A program made the position numbers and the translations under genes. This document shows positions 27,804-37,437 of a stretch of 64,000 nucleotides of DNA, in pieces (positions within the stretch are counted from its first letter, which is position 1; each line of letters begins with the position of its first letter). Origin of the DNA: Alkalilimnicola sp. S0819 (GTDB lineage: Bacteria; Pseudomonadota; Gammaproteobacteria; Nitrococcales; WHIW01); contig NZ_WHIW01000002.1 of NCBI RefSeq assembly GCF_009295635.1, forward strand, positions 124,001-188,000, given 5' to 3'. The notes beneath the pieces were generated by a model, which was not told the origin of the DNA, searched no databases, and saw only the letters and a program-made list of their open reading frames with translations.

Positions 27804-30053
27804 ATGAGCGATAACGCCACCAACTACACCGACTACGAATCCCGCCCGCTGCGGGAGTTCACCGAGAAGGCGTACCTGGATTACTCCATGTACGTCATTC
27901 TCGACCGGGCCCTGCCGCACATCGGCGACGGACTCAAGCCGGTGCAGCGGCGCATCGTCTACGCCATGTCCGAGCTGGGCCTGTCGAACCTGGCCAAATA
28001 CAAGAAATCCGCCCGCACCGTGGGCGATGTGCTGGGCAAGTACCACCCCCACGGGGATTCCGCCTGCTACGAGGCCATGGTGCTCATGGCCCAGCCCTTC
28101 TCCTACCGCTACCCGCTGGTGGACGGGCAGGGCAACTGGGGTTCCTCCGACGACCCCAAATCCTTCGCCGCCATGCGCTACACCGAGGCGCGCCTCGCCC
28201 CCTACGCCCAGACCCTGCTCGCCGAGCTCGGTCAGGGCACGGTGGACTGGACGCCGAACTTCGACGGCACCATGGACGAGCCGGCGCTGCTGCCCGCCCG
28301 CGTCCCCAATGTGCTGCTCAACGGCGGCACCGGCATCGCCGTGGGCATGGCCACCGACATCCCGCCCCACAATCTGCGCGAAGTGGTGGCGGCGGTAACC
28401 CGCCTGATCGACGAGCCCGAGGCGGATCTGGACCAGCTGCTGGAGCACATCCAGGGCCCCGATTACCCCACCGAGGCCGAGGTCATCACCCCGCGGGCGG
28501 ATCTGCGCAAGCTCTACGCGACCGGCCACGGTTCGGTGAAGATGCGCGCCCGCTGGGAGCGGGAAGAGCAGGACGTGGTCATCACCGCGCTGCCCTACCA
28601 GGTCTCGGGCAACAAGGTGCTGGAGCAGATCGCCGCCCAGATGCAGGCGAAGAAACTGCCCATGGTGGAAGACCTGCGCGATGAATCCGACCACGAGAAC
28701 CCCACCCGCCTGGTCATCACCCCGCGCTCCAACCGGGTGAACCTGGATGATCTGATGAATCATCTGTTCGCCACCACCGATCTGGAGAAGAACTACCGGG
28801 CCAACCTGAACCTCATCGGCCTGGACGGCCGCCCCCGGGTGCGCAACCTGCGCGAGATCCTGGTGGAATGGCTGGAATTCCGCACCCGCACCGTGCGTCG
28901 GCGGCTGCAGTGGCGGCTGGACAAGGTGGAGGCCCGGCTGCACATCCTCGAAGGCCTGCTGATCGCCTATCTGAACATCGACGAGGTGATCGCCATCATC
29001 CGCCAGGAGGACGAGCCCAAGCCGGTGCTGATGCAGCGCTTCGGCCTGTCCGACAAGCAGGCGGAAGCCATCCTGGAGCTGAAACTGCGCCACCTGGCCA
29101 AGCTCGAGGAGATGAAGATCCGCGGCGAGCAGGACGAGCTGGCCAAAGAGCGCGACAGCCTTACCGCGACCCTCAATTCGCCCAAGCGCCTGGCGAAGCT
29201 CATCCGCAAGGAACTCACCGAGGACGCCGAGAAATACGGCGACCAGCGCCGCTCGCCGCTGCGCGAGCGCCAGGCCGCCCGGGCCTTGTCCGAGGCCGAC
29301 CTGGTGCCCAGCGAGCCCATCACCATCGTGCTCTCCGAGAAGGGCTGGGTGCGCGCGGCCAAGGGCCACGACGTGGATGCCGAGAACCTGTCCTACAAGG
29401 CCGGCGATGCCTATCTGGATGCCGCCCCCGGTCGCACCAACCAGCAGGCCGTGTTCCTGGATTCCACCGGGCGCGGCTACTCACTGCCCGCCCACAGCCT
29501 GCCCTCGGCGCGGGGCCAGGGCGAGCCGCTTACCGGGCGGCTCAGCCCGCCCGCGGGGGCGGCCTTCCGCCATGTGATCGGCGGGCGGGAGGACTACCGT
29601 TATCTGCTGGCCTCCGACGCGGGTTACGGCTTCATCGCCCGGCTCGATGAGCTCTACGCCAAGAACAAGGCCGGCAAGGCCGTGCTGACCCTGCCCGCCG
29701 GCGCGCAAAGCCTTGCCCCGGCCCGGGTCTACGACCTGGACAGCGACCTGCTGGTAGCCGTCTCCAGCGCCGGGCGTCTGCTGGTCTTCCCCGCCGCCGA
29801 GCTGCCGGTGATGGCCCGGGGCAAGGGCAACAAGATCATGGGCATCCCCGCGGCGAAGCTCAAAAGCCGGGAGGAAACCCTGATGGGGGTGATCTGCGTG
29901 CCCCAGGGGCACAATCTGGTGCTGCATGCGGGCAAGCGGCATATCACCCTGAAACCGGCCGACCTGGAGGCCTACCGCGGCGAGCGCGGCCAGCGGGGCG
30001 GGATGCTGCCCCGGGGCTTCCAGCGGGTGGAGCGGATGGCGCTGGCGGAATGA
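27804..30053 (+). CDS. parC: DNA topoisomerase IV subunit A ParC
   Basis: 749 aa. The catalytic tyrosine is Tyr126 in [13 protein letters not shown]. The quinolone-determining region [24 protein letters not shown] keeps Ser at the place of E. coli Ser80 and Glu four residues later, so no resistance-type substitution is seen. The C-terminal beta-pinwheel shows repeats such as [12 protein letters not shown] and [24 protein letters not shown]. Works with ParE as an A2B2 complex. Follows parE on the same strand and is followed by a second ACCACAGAG element. Confidence 0.96.
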   Translation: MSDNATNYTDYESRPLREFTEKAYLDYSMYVILDRALPHIGDGLKPVQRRIVYAMSELGLSNLAKYKKSARTVGDVLGKYHPHGDSACYEAMVLMAQPFSYRYPLVDGQGNWGSSDDPKSFAAMRYTEARLAPYAQTLLAELGQGTVDWTPNFDGTMDEPALLPARVPNVLLNGGTGIAVGMATDIPPHNLREVVAAVTRLIDEPEADLDQLLEHIQGPDYPTEAEVITPRADLRKLYATGHGSVKMRARWEREEQDVVITALPYQVSGNKVLEQIAAQMQAKKLPMVEDLRDESDHENPTRLVITPRSNRVNLDDLMNHLFATTDLEKNYRANLNLIGLDGRPRVRNLREILVEWLEFRTRTVRRRLQWRLDKVEARLHILEGLLIAYLNIDEVIAIIRQEDEPKPVLMQRFGLSDKQAEAILELKLRHLAKLEEMKIRGEQDELAKERDSLTATLNSPKRLAKLIRKELTEDAEKYGDQRRSPLRERQAARALSEADLVPSEPITIVLSEKGWVRAAKGHDVDAENLSYKAGDAYLDAAPGRTNQQAVFLDSTGRGYSLPAHSLPSARGQGEPLTGRLSPPAGAAFRHVIGGREDYRYLLASDAGYGFIARLDELYAKNKAGKAVLTLPAGAQSLAPARVYDLDSDLLVAVSSAGRLLVFPAAELPVMARGKGNKIMGIPAAKLKSREETLMGVICVPQGHNLVLHAGKRHITLKPADLEAYRGERGQRGGMLPRGFQRVERMALAE

Positions 30054-30058
30054 AGTGA

Positions 30059-30159
30059 ACCACAGAGGCACGGAGGACACAGAGTTACACAGAGACAGCT
30101 TCAGGTTTGGCTGCGCAACGCACACCATCCCCCTCTGTGCATCTCTGTGCCTCTGTGGT
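30059..30159. repeat. ACCACAGAG...CTCTGTGGT element, copy 2
   Basis: 101-bp element starting five bases after the parC stop, bounded by ACCACAGAGGCACGGAGG and its inverse CTCTGTGCCTCTGTGGT. Internal half-repeats ACACAGAGTTACACAGAGA and CCTCTGTGCATCTCTGTGC extend the stem. Confidence 0.85.
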
Positions 30160-30264
30160 TAATACACCTCCGCAGGACATGCCTTGAACTTTCCCGGCAC
30201 ACCGCGTATCTAAACCACCGGAAAACCCCTACCCAACAACAAACAATCCGGAGCGAGCACGACG

Positions 30265-31143
30265 ATGTTCCGTATCGGTCTGTTTCTGGCTACCAACCTG
30301 GGCATCCTGCTGGTACTCAGCCTTACCCTGAACCTGCTCGAACCCTGGCTGGCCGCCCAGGGCGTGTATATGAACACCGGCTTCTGGCTGGTCTTCGCCG
30401 CCATCTTCGGCATGGGCGGCTCCTTCGTCAGCCTGGCGCTGTCCAAGTGGATGGCCAAGCGCTACACCGGCGCGCGGGTGATCCAGCGCCCGGCCAACGA
30501 GCTGGAGGCCTGGCTGCTGGACACCGTGCGCCGTCAGGCGAAGCAGGCCGGCATCGGCATGCCCGAGGTGGCCATCTACGACGCCCCGGAGATCAACGCC
30601 TTCGCCACCGGCATGAAGCGCGACGATGCCCTGGTGGCGGTGAGCAGCGGCCTGCTGCGGGGCATGAGCCGGGACGAGGCGGAGGCGGTGCTCGCCCACG
30701 AGGTGAGCCACGTGGCCAATGGCGATATGGTCACGCTCGCCCTGGTACAGGGAGTGTTGAACACCTTCGTCATCGTGCTCTCGCGGCTGATCGGCACCCT
30801 GGTGGACCGGGTGGTGTTCCGCAACGAGCGCGGCCACGGCATTGGTTTCTGGGTCACCATGATCGTCGCCGAGATCTTCCTCGGCATCCTGGCGTCCATC
30901 ATCGTCATGTGGTTCTCCCGCTACCGGGAGTATCGGGCGGATGCGGGCGGGGCGGCGCTGGCGGGTCGGCACAAGATGATCGCCGCCCTGCAGCGGCTGA
31001 AGGGCAACCCCGAGAGCCAGTTGCCGGATCAGCTGGAGGCGTTTGGCATCAGCGGGCGCAAGGCGCTGGGGATCAAGCGGCTGTTCATGTCGCACCCGCC
31101 GCTGGATGAGCGGATCGCGGCGCTGCAGGCTGGGGGGTGTTGA
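30265..31143 (+). CDS. htpX: Membrane protease HtpX
   Basis: 292 aa M48 zinc metalloprotease of the inner membrane that removes misfolded membrane proteins. Two N-terminal helices ([19 protein letters not shown] and [19 protein letters not shown]), the zinc motif HEVSH at 145-149, two further helices, and the third ligand region [31 protein letters not shown] before the motif is diagnostic of HtpX. A ribosome site GGAGCG lies before ATG 30265. An IS5-type relic begins directly behind its stop codon. Confidence 0.96.
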   Translation: MFRIGLFLATNLGILLVLSLTLNLLEPWLAAQGVYMNTGFWLVFAAIFGMGGSFVSLALSKWMAKRYTGARVIQRPANELEAWLLDTVRRQAKQAGIGMPEVAIYDAPEINAFATGMKRDDALVAVSSGLLRGMSRDEAEAVLAHEVSHVANGDMVTLALVQGVLNTFVIVLSRLIGTLVDRVVFRNERGHGIGFWVTMIVAEIFLGILASIIVMWFSRYREYRADAGGAALAGRHKMIAALQRLKGNPESQLPDQLEAFGISGRKALGIKRLFMSHPPLDERIAALQAGGC

Positions 31144-31157
31144 GAGAAAGGGTGAAC

Positions 31158-31447
31158 TTGGTCAAGCCTCTCCCGAAGGGGGGCATACGGTGTGGTCTGG
31201 CTGTCGTAGATGACGACCTGAATCCTTCGTCGGGGAGACCGAAGCACTGCTGCGCGATGTATATCCGTAGCATGCGCCCCAACCCGATCGTTGGCCGTCC
31301 GCGGTGGCCCTCCTTGAGATGGAATGGCTCGAGCTTCGCCTCCATCGTCGCCCTAGGCGTGACCCGTTCGATCTCGCCCAGACCACGGTCCCGGCGAGTG
31401 ATCTTCTTCTTGGCGTCGCATTCAAGATCAGAGAAGCTCGACTGCAT
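31158..31447 (-). pseudogene. IS5-family transposase N-terminal remnant
   Basis: Reads MQSSFSDLECDAKKKITRRDR, GLGEIERVTPRATMEAKLEPF, RGRPTIGLGRMLRIYIAQQCFGLPDEG, matching the N-terminal domain of IS5/IS1182-like transposases. After DEGF the frame must shift by one base to continue VVIYDSQTTPYAPLRERLD. Then homology stops; the DDE catalytic region (over 200 residues) is gone. It is a dead 5' fragment lying between htpX and the AT-rich lipoprotein gene and probably marks one edge of that insert. Confidence 0.8.
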
Positions 31448-31615
31448 CAGGGGTGTGCTCACTCTAAACCGGGTATTGGCGAGATTGTCTCAAGCCACAG
31501 TCCCCCACAAAACGGCCGCCTCTAAAAACAAAGGTTTTTTGCGCCCTTCCGCAGGTAAAAGGCCAGCTCGCGTTGCAACCACGTGGGGCTTTACTGGCCG
31601 GAAAGGCTTTGTGTG

Positions 31616-33253
31616 CTATCTTGATAATACATTTACGCCATAAATCACCTCGCCGGTTTTTCTTGTGGCCCCGCCGTCGAATAGGTACTCTTTATTATTG
31701 TTTATCACTGGGTTGTTATAGCGTTTTAAGCTCCATTCCATTCCTATCCGGTAAGATTTTGGGTCGCCCTTTATGACTTTTGTCTCTTTGAAAGCCAGCG
31801 TTGCGCCGGATTTTTCGGGGATCTCTTCTATGCTGCCTTCAACGGCAGTATGAGTGATCTCTCTTCTTCCGTGAACGAGAGGTCGTCTGCTGATTAGGGT
31901 GCCGCTAAATTTTCGCCGGGAACTATCGAATGAGATGTCGGTGAGGCTGCTCGTGGTGGTGAACCCCGTGGCCTTCCATCTATACCTGATTTTTATGCCT
32001 GGGGATTCCATTAGGTCAGCGATGGATTCTGCGGCCAATTCCGCTTTTCCTTGGTTTATGCTATGTTGCCGATCCCATTCGTTTTCAATGCGTTTTATTT
32101 CTGATCGTGCTTTGTCGGAAAATCGACCTTCAGGCCTCTCTTTTAAGTAGCGAGACAGGCCAATGTGGCGCTCATGTAGCGTAGGTCGTCCATATTTCTT
32201 GAACCCGGCTGCTGCACTATTGAAGAAGGCAGCGTCTTCGTTGTGTCTTCTTATTTCTTCTTTCTGAACTGCGTCCGATAGATGCTTTCTGACCGACTCG
32301 TTAAAGATCTGAGAGCTTTTTTGGTCATCTTTGGGATGCGGTAGTTTGTCCTCTATCTGTGCAACATAGTCATTTAAAATATTATCGCGAGCTTTGTATT
32401 CGAATTCAACTAAAGGGAACCGCAAGAGGATTTTTTGACTTACCTGTTTGTCTATGTCGGCGGTGATCTCTTTTCTCCCCCGCGCGAGGTAGGTATATAG
32501 CTTTCCGTCGGGGTATTCCGGAGTCAGGCTCATTATGGTTCTGATGTAGTCCACCAATAGTTTCTGACGATGTCTTACTTCACCCAGTTCCGCATCTTTA
32601 ATCCAGCTTTGGGTGATTGAAAACGTCTTTTCAAGTAGCCGCGCGTGAATGAAGAAGTCGAGGGACGATTCATCAGCTGCGGAGAATGCCTTTTGTCTTT
32701 TGTGATGCTTTAGTATTTCTGCAATTTCTTTCGATAAGGATTTCCCGGCCGACAGTAAGTCTTCCGGCTTAAGTTCCTGTGTTGAGCTTTGGTTGATGTT
32801 TCTAGAGTGAGACTCTAGGATGTCGGCAGCGCTCAGAAGCTCCGATATTTCATATTGTGACCCTGTGGCTCTCAGTATTTTAGCGAGGCCATTTGCCTCA
32901 GCCATCCTTAGAGGCGTTCTTCTGCCGCGTTCTTTCGCTATGTCATGTGCGTCTTTTATCGCTACGTACTTTTCTAGCCCTTCTGAGGAGGCCATTAGCA
33001 TGCTTAAGGGGACGTAATGGATTCTGCCAAGCTGTAGGAGTGGCCATAGTTCGTGATCGGACGTTCCTGATAACGAGACTATGCTAACCTTCGCGATATC
33101 TCCGTTTGTCTCAATAATAGTCCCCTTTGCATAGGCATGTTGGCTGATATTGCTGCCTGCAAAATAAATTACGATATCATCGCCTGGTTTGTATTTGTCA
33201 AAACAGCCAGGAAGGCTGAGCATGATAAGTAAAGCGAGAAAAAAGCGCCGCAT
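31616..33253 (-). CDS. Large lipoprotein of unknown function in an AT-rich insert
   Basis: 545 aa. The start MRRFFLALLIMLSLPGC gives a short signal with lipobox LPGC (Cys17) and AGGGG seven bases ahead; an open frame continues upstream but without a start signal. The first 80 residues of the mature part (KYKPGDDIVIYFAGSNISQ, AKGTIIETNGDIAKVSIVS) look like a beta-rich, SH3/Tudor-like domain; the rest is mainly charged helix (FYSE-poor, rich in K, E, R, S). No family was recognised. Codon use favours A/T at third positions, unlike all neighbours, so it was probably acquired recently. It sits between an IS5-type relic and fimX. Confidence 0.75.
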   Translation of the reverse strand: MRRFFLALLIMLSLPGCFDKYKPGDDIVIYFAGSNISQHAYAKGTIIETNGDIAKVSIVSLSGTSDHELWPLLQLGRIHYVPLSMLMASSEGLEKYVAIKDAHDIAKERGRRTPLRMAEANGLAKILRATGSQYEISELLSAADILESHSRNINQSSTQELKPEDLLSAGKSLSKEIAEILKHHKRQKAFSAADESSLDFFIHARLLEKTFSITQSWIKDAELGEVRHRQKLLVDYIRTIMSLTPEYPDGKLYTYLARGRKEITADIDKQVSQKILLRFPLVEFEYKARDNILNDYVAQIEDKLPHPKDDQKSSQIFNESVRKHLSDAVQKEEIRRHNEDAAFFNSAAAGFKKYGRPTLHERHIGLSRYLKERPEGRFSDKARSEIKRIENEWDRQHSINQGKAELAAESIADLMESPGIKIRYRWKATGFTTTSSLTDISFDSSRRKFSGTLISRRPLVHGRREITHTAVEGSIEEIPEKSGATLAFKETKVIKGDPKSYRIGMEWSLKRYNNPVINNNKEYLFDGGATRKTGEVIYGVNVLSR

Positions 33254-33543
33254 TGCTTGCCCCTTGAAGGCTTCTATGGGTTTATTGTTGGTGGTTTTTG
33301 TCGTTGGGTTTTTGCTGTGCGGCATAGGCTCGATTCGGTTATTATTGGCTGTAATATTTATTGTGACGGCTGCGGCTTTCTTTGACTGATAGAGGCCCGC
33401 TAGATAGCATATAAATACCAATGAGGGTTTCTTTAAGCCGAGATTTTTTATTCTTGCCGCTTGAGGGGGCTCAAGGTCTCCTAAGGCGGAGGTCACATTG
33501 TTATGTGGTCTATCATTGGTTGTTCGTTGGGATGCGAATTGAG
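33254..33543. other. AT-rich intergenic stretch
   Basis: 290 bases of visibly lower GC than the flanks between the lipoprotein start and the fimX stop. It should contain the lipoprotein promoter. No repeat, RNA or conserved reading frame was recognised. Confidence 0.5.
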
Positions 33544-35625
33544 TTAAATCACCATCCCCGAAAAGTCGTAATGCATGCCCCGCTCCGGCTCCTGCAGGAA
33601 ATTGCCCTGTACATAGTCGACCCCGAACTGCCATAGGGTGGCCATGCTGTTCACGTCTTCCAGATAGCCGGCGATGACTTTCTTGTGCAGCTGCTGCGCG
33701 TTGTCGATGACCTGCTTGCAGGCCTGCTGGGTTTCCGCATTGCTGCCGATCTCGGCGGTGAGGGTGGCGTCCAGCTTGAGGTAGTCCGCCGGCAGGTGCT
33801 TGACCAGCTGGAAGGGGTTCAGGCCGCTGCCGAAGTGATCCAGACAGAAGCCGCAGTTGAGCTCCTTGATGCCGCGAAAGGCTTGTTTGGCCTGGTTGAG
33901 CTGGGTGACCGCCACCGGTTCGTTGAGCTGGAAGATCAGCCGGTGGCCCTCCACCCCGGCGTCCTTCAGCGCCTGGCCCACATCGGTGAGGAAGCTGTCG
34001 TCTTCCAGGGTGGGGCCCGAGAGCTTGATCATCAGCTCGGTGCCCTGGGCGTTGCGCTGTTGCAACACGCGCACCGCTTCGCTCATCACCCAGCGGTCGA
34101 GCTGCGGCAGCAGGCCCCAGCTCTCCGACTGCGGGATGAACTGGCCGGGCAGGACCAGCTTGCCCTCACGGTCCTGCATGCGCAGGCGCACCTCGTAGCG
34201 CTCCACGCTCTCGCCCTGCAGGCTGGCCACGGGCTGAAACACCAGGTGGAAACGGTCTTCCTCGGCGGCGGTGGCCACCAGTTCGCGCAGCTGCTCGCCG
34301 GCGCCGGTTTCGCCGCCTTCTTCCTCATCGCTGGACGTCGGCAGGTGTACCCGGTTGCCACCCTGCACGCGCGCGGTGTCGGCGGCCTGGTGGGCGGCGT
34401 CCAGCGCTTGCTGGGCATTGGAAGCGTCGGCCACCATGGACACGCCGATGGAGCAGGTGCTGGTGACGGTGCGCCCGCCGGACTCGGTGACCAGCGCTTC
34501 CACGGCATGGCGTATCGCTTCGCCCAGGGCGATGGTCTCGTGCACGCCGGCCTGCTCCAGCACCACGGTGAAGGCATCGTCGCTGAAGCGGGCCGCCAGG
34601 CCCTGATCGGCCTGCTCGGCGCGGATCAGGCCGGCGACATCGGTGATCAGCTGGTCGATGGCGGTGATGCCCAGGGTCAGCTGGATCTGCTCCAGGTTGT
34701 CCAGGGCGATGTAGAGCAGGCCGTGGCTCTGTTCCGCGCCTTCGGCGTTTTCGCTGATCAGCCGCTGCAGGTGCTCCATGAAGTAGCTGCGGTTGTAGAG
34801 CCCGCTGAGCAGGTCCTGTTTGCTCAGGGTGTCCAGCTGCGCCTCCAGCGCCCGGCTGTCCGCCTGTTCGCGGATCAGGACCTGGGTGCAGGGCTCGCCG
34901 TCTATGCTGGCCGGCGAGAAGTGCAGGGTCACCTGGCTGGGCACATCGTCGCTGATGATGGACAGCTCCAGCTCGTCCTGGCTGTGATCGCCCTTGTTGT
35001 AGCGGCGCAGGAAGTCTTTCATGCTGCCCTGGTCGTCCGGGGCGATCATGTCGAGGAGGGGCGTGCCCTCGATGTCCTCGAAGCTGTCCACGCCGAAACG
35101 CTCCAGATAGGCACGGTTGGCGTAGAGGTGCATGCCTTCGTGGACGTAGGCGATGGCGTCCCGGGAGCTTTCCAGCAGCAGCGAGCAGCGTTTTTCGGTT
35201 TCCCGCAGCGAGGCCTCCAGGCGGCGCAGGCGGCGCCGGTCGCGCAGATTGCGCAGCTCCCGCTGCAGCACCCGGGAGAGGTGCTCCAGGTCCTGCTTGC
35301 TCACCAGGTCGGCCGCGCCCAGGCGCATGGCCTCCCGGCGCACATCGCCATCGTCCACGTCGTTGATGGCCACCAGCGGCAGATCCTTGCCGCTGTGCTT
35401 TATCTGTCGGACGGCCTCGTCCAGGCTCAGCTCCGCCATGCCGGTGGAGCACAGGAAGAGATCGAAAGTCTTCTCGGCCAGGGCCTGCTGCAGGTCCTCG
35501 GCGTCTTCCGCCTGGCTGGCGCGCACCGCCTGGCCGGCGTTGCGCAGCACGCTGATCAGCATCTCGGCGTCGTTCAGGGATTCCTCGGCCACCAGCAGGC
35601 GGAGGATGTCGTCGTTCTTGCTCAT
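33544..35625 (-). CDS. fimX: FimX-like REC-PAS-GGDEF-EAL c-di-GMP effector
   Basis: 693 aa with the FimX order: response-regulator-like domain (1 to about 125, LRLLVAEESLNDAEMLISVL), PAS (about 145-265, LLESSRDAIAYVHEGMHLYANRAYLERFG), GGDEF (about 275-430) and EAL (about 445-690). Length and many segments match Pseudomonas aeruginosa FimX (691 aa). The cyclase motif is degenerate (ARFSDDAFTVVL instead of GGDEF) and the EAL motif reads YEVRLR, so neither enzyme should be active; FimX is known as a high-affinity c-di-GMP receptor that promotes type IV pilus assembly and twitching. The phospho-acceptor position of the REC domain also looks altered (LFLCSTGM). Preceded after 10 bases by the PilZ-like gene, its likely operon partner. 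Confidence 0.9.
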   Translation of the reverse strand: MSKNDDILRLLVAEESLNDAEMLISVLRNAGQAVRASQAEDAEDLQQALAEKTFDLFLCSTGMAELSLDEAVRQIKHSGKDLPLVAINDVDDGDVRREAMRLGAADLVSKQDLEHLSRVLQRELRNLRDRRRLRRLEASLRETEKRCSLLLESSRDAIAYVHEGMHLYANRAYLERFGVDSFEDIEGTPLLDMIAPDDQGSMKDFLRRYNKGDHSQDELELSIISDDVPSQVTLHFSPASIDGEPCTQVLIREQADSRALEAQLDTLSKQDLLSGLYNRSYFMEHLQRLISENAEGAEQSHGLLYIALDNLEQIQLTLGITAIDQLITDVAGLIRAEQADQGLAARFSDDAFTVVLEQAGVHETIALGEAIRHAVEALVTESGGRTVTSTCSIGVSMVADASNAQQALDAAHQAADTARVQGGNRVHLPTSSDEEEGGETGAGEQLRELVATAAEEDRFHLVFQPVASLQGESVERYEVRLRMQDREGKLVLPGQFIPQSESWGLLPQLDRWVMSEAVRVLQQRNAQGTELMIKLSGPTLEDDSFLTDVGQALKDAGVEGHRLIFQLNEPVAVTQLNQAKQAFRGIKELNCGFCLDHFGSGLNPFQLVKHLPADYLKLDATLTAEIGSNAETQQACKQVIDNAQQLHKKVIAGYLEDVNSMATLWQFGVDYVQGNFLQEPERGMHYDFSGMVI

Positions 35626-35635
35626 GTACTATCCG

Positions 35636-37369
35636 TTAGCCCGGTGTGGACCACACCGGGTCGAATTCCCCACCGGCAGTCTGCTCCGCGGCCGCGTTGC
35701 GGAAATCGAACTGGCTGAAGTTGTCGGTGGATTCCAGGGCCTTGCCCAAGCGTACCGTGCTTTCGCTGCCCATGCCGCGAATCCGCGCACGTCGCCCGCT
35801 CTGGAAATGCAGCCCGGGGGTGGCGAGGCTTACCGGTTGATCCAGCGGCAGCACCTCGGGCAGCAGCAGGCCGCGCTCTTCCGGGCCGAAGCGGCCATCG
35901 TCCAGTTCGGGGCTGAGCATCACCGGGGCGGGGCTGGGGGCGATGACCTGCACGCCCACCTGCAGCCCTTCGCCCTTGATCTGCTTCATCCAGCGCACCA
36001 CGCCCACATGCCAGAGACTGGCGGCCTGGTGCTCGCCCAGTTCGCGGATGCCGATCAGCTCGCCCACCTGTACCCGAGCGGATTGGCTGGGGTCCGAGAG
36101 CAGGCAGTAGCCGCCCGCGCTGATGTTCACCAGCCGCCAGCGCGGCGCCTGGGCGGTGCTGGCGCGCGCCACCGGGGCGGGCTTGCCGGTGTCGGCGGCT
36201 TGGGCTTGCTCCAGTTCGGAGGGGTAGACCAGCTCCCAGACATCGCTCCGTTCGCCCTCTTCCTGGCCGGCCGGGGCGACGTCCCGGGCGACGAAACGCG
36301 AGGCCTGCTGTTCCCCGCTCACACCCTGCTCGTGGGCTAGCGCGCGATGCACCGCCGACAGGCCCGCCACCACTTCGGCGCGGCCGCTGCTGTGGCTGCG
36401 GCTGTACTGGCGCCGCGGCACCACCCCCAGCGCCAGCATGGCCCGCTGGATCAGCGCCGCCTGCGGGTGGGGCTGGGGCCGGGCCCAGAAGCGCCACCAG
36501 CGACGCGGAGGGCTGAGCTCCTGCTGCATGGCCTCCATCATGCCGGTGGTGTCCAGAAGGTGGGTGTTGGCCTGTTGCTCGCCGCGCTGGCTGCCGGGCA
36601 GGGGGCCCTGGTCGCCGTGCAGATTCACCCGGAACATGGCCTCGATGCCGGCATCGCCGGGGCGCAGGCGGGCATGGCCCGCCCAACGCTCCAGCAGCCG
36701 GTCCAGGTGCTGGATCTCGTCCTGGCGCATGCGGTAGGGGCCGGCGGCGGCCAGCAGCACCAGTCGCAAATAGCGCCGGGCCACGGTCTGCTGGTTCTTG
36801 GCGCCGGGGGCGGCCACTTCCAGGTCCAGCAGTTGGCGGGCCGCGGCCAGCCGATAGAGTTCGTGCACGGTCTGCCAGCTGCCCGGGGTCGGCGGCTGAT
36901 AGACGAGGAAGTGCTCGGTGATGGCGGTGGCCGTGTGGTGCAGGGCCTGCTCCACGGCCCGGGCCAGGGCCTTCCTGCCCAGGCGGCCGTGACCGCGCAG
37001 GCAGTCCTGCAGGACGATGCGCCAGGCGGTGGCCGCCTGTTCATGCAGGCCCGCCACCAGCTCCGCCTGCTTGCGCGCGGCCTCGCGCAGGGGGAACTCG
37101 CTGCCCAGATACTCCCGCCGCAGCCCCTCGCTGATGTAGTTCAGGGTCTCGGCAAGTTGCTCCAGCAGCGCGGCGCGGGCCGGTGGCTTGATCTGCAGAT
37201 GGTTGGTTTCGTCCAGCGCCTGATAGAGCAGACGGCTGGTTTCCCGGACATTGGCCATGGGCAGGCTGGCGCGCCAGGCCTCCATTGCCTTGGGCCGGAA
37301 ATCGAAGCTCTCGCGTGTCGCCTTGTGCTGGGCGGGCAGGGCCCAGTCTACGCCGATGTAATCGTCCAT
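35636..37369 (-). CDS. PilZ-like domain protein encoded with fimX
   Basis: 577 aa, cytoplasmic. The N-terminal 300 residues are helical (SRLLYQALDETNHLQIKP, LREAARKQAELVAGLHEQAATAWRI) and of unknown function. A C-terminal beta-rich part near residues 405-500 contains RWRLVNISAGGYCLL, which resembles the N/D-x-S-x-x-G half of a PilZ c-di-GMP-binding motif, followed by GELIGIREL...WHVGVVRWMKQIKGEGLQVGVQVI. The upstream RxxxR half is not clear, so binding of c-di-GMP is uncertain. P. aeruginosa has a similar large gene (PA4958) next to fimX, which supports a shared role in pilus or c-di-GMP control. Ends 10 bases before fimX. Confidence 0.78.
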   Translation of the reverse strand: MDDYIGVDWALPAQHKATRESFDFRPKAMEAWRASLPMANVRETSRLLYQALDETNHLQIKPPARAALLEQLAETLNYISEGLRREYLGSEFPLREAARKQAELVAGLHEQAATAWRIVLQDCLRGHGRLGRKALARAVEQALHHTATAITEHFLVYQPPTPGSWQTVHELYRLAAARQLLDLEVAAPGAKNQQTVARRYLRLVLLAAAGPYRMRQDEIQHLDRLLERWAGHARLRPGDAGIEAMFRVNLHGDQGPLPGSQRGEQQANTHLLDTTGMMEAMQQELSPPRRWWRFWARPQPHPQAALIQRAMLALGVVPRRQYSRSHSSGRAEVVAGLSAVHRALAHEQGVSGEQQASRFVARDVAPAGQEEGERSDVWELVYPSELEQAQAADTGKPAPVARASTAQAPRWRLVNISAGGYCLLSDPSQSARVQVGELIGIRELGEHQAASLWHVGVVRWMKQIKGEGLQVGVQVIAPSPAPVMLSPELDDGRFGPEERGLLLPEVLPLDQPVSLATPGLHFQSGRRARIRGMGSESTVRLGKALESTDNFSQFDFRNAAAEQTAGGEFDPVWSTPG

Positions 37370-37437
37370 GGCCGAATCGTTTTTTTCATTTTGGCTGGGG
37401 ATCGTTCGAGTATAACAGGCGTTGTTTGAAAACCAAT

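Noticed and set aside
27615-30159. Repeats around parC considered as a CRISPR array
   Set aside because: Only paired inverted ends, no regular spacers or direct repeats, no cas genes.
33222-33389. A short plus-strand frame encoding a hydrophobic peptide (MGLLLVVFVVGFLLCGIG...)
   Set aside because: It overlaps the start of the lipoprotein in antisense; the hydrophobicity mirrors AT-rich sequence and the ribosome site is weak.
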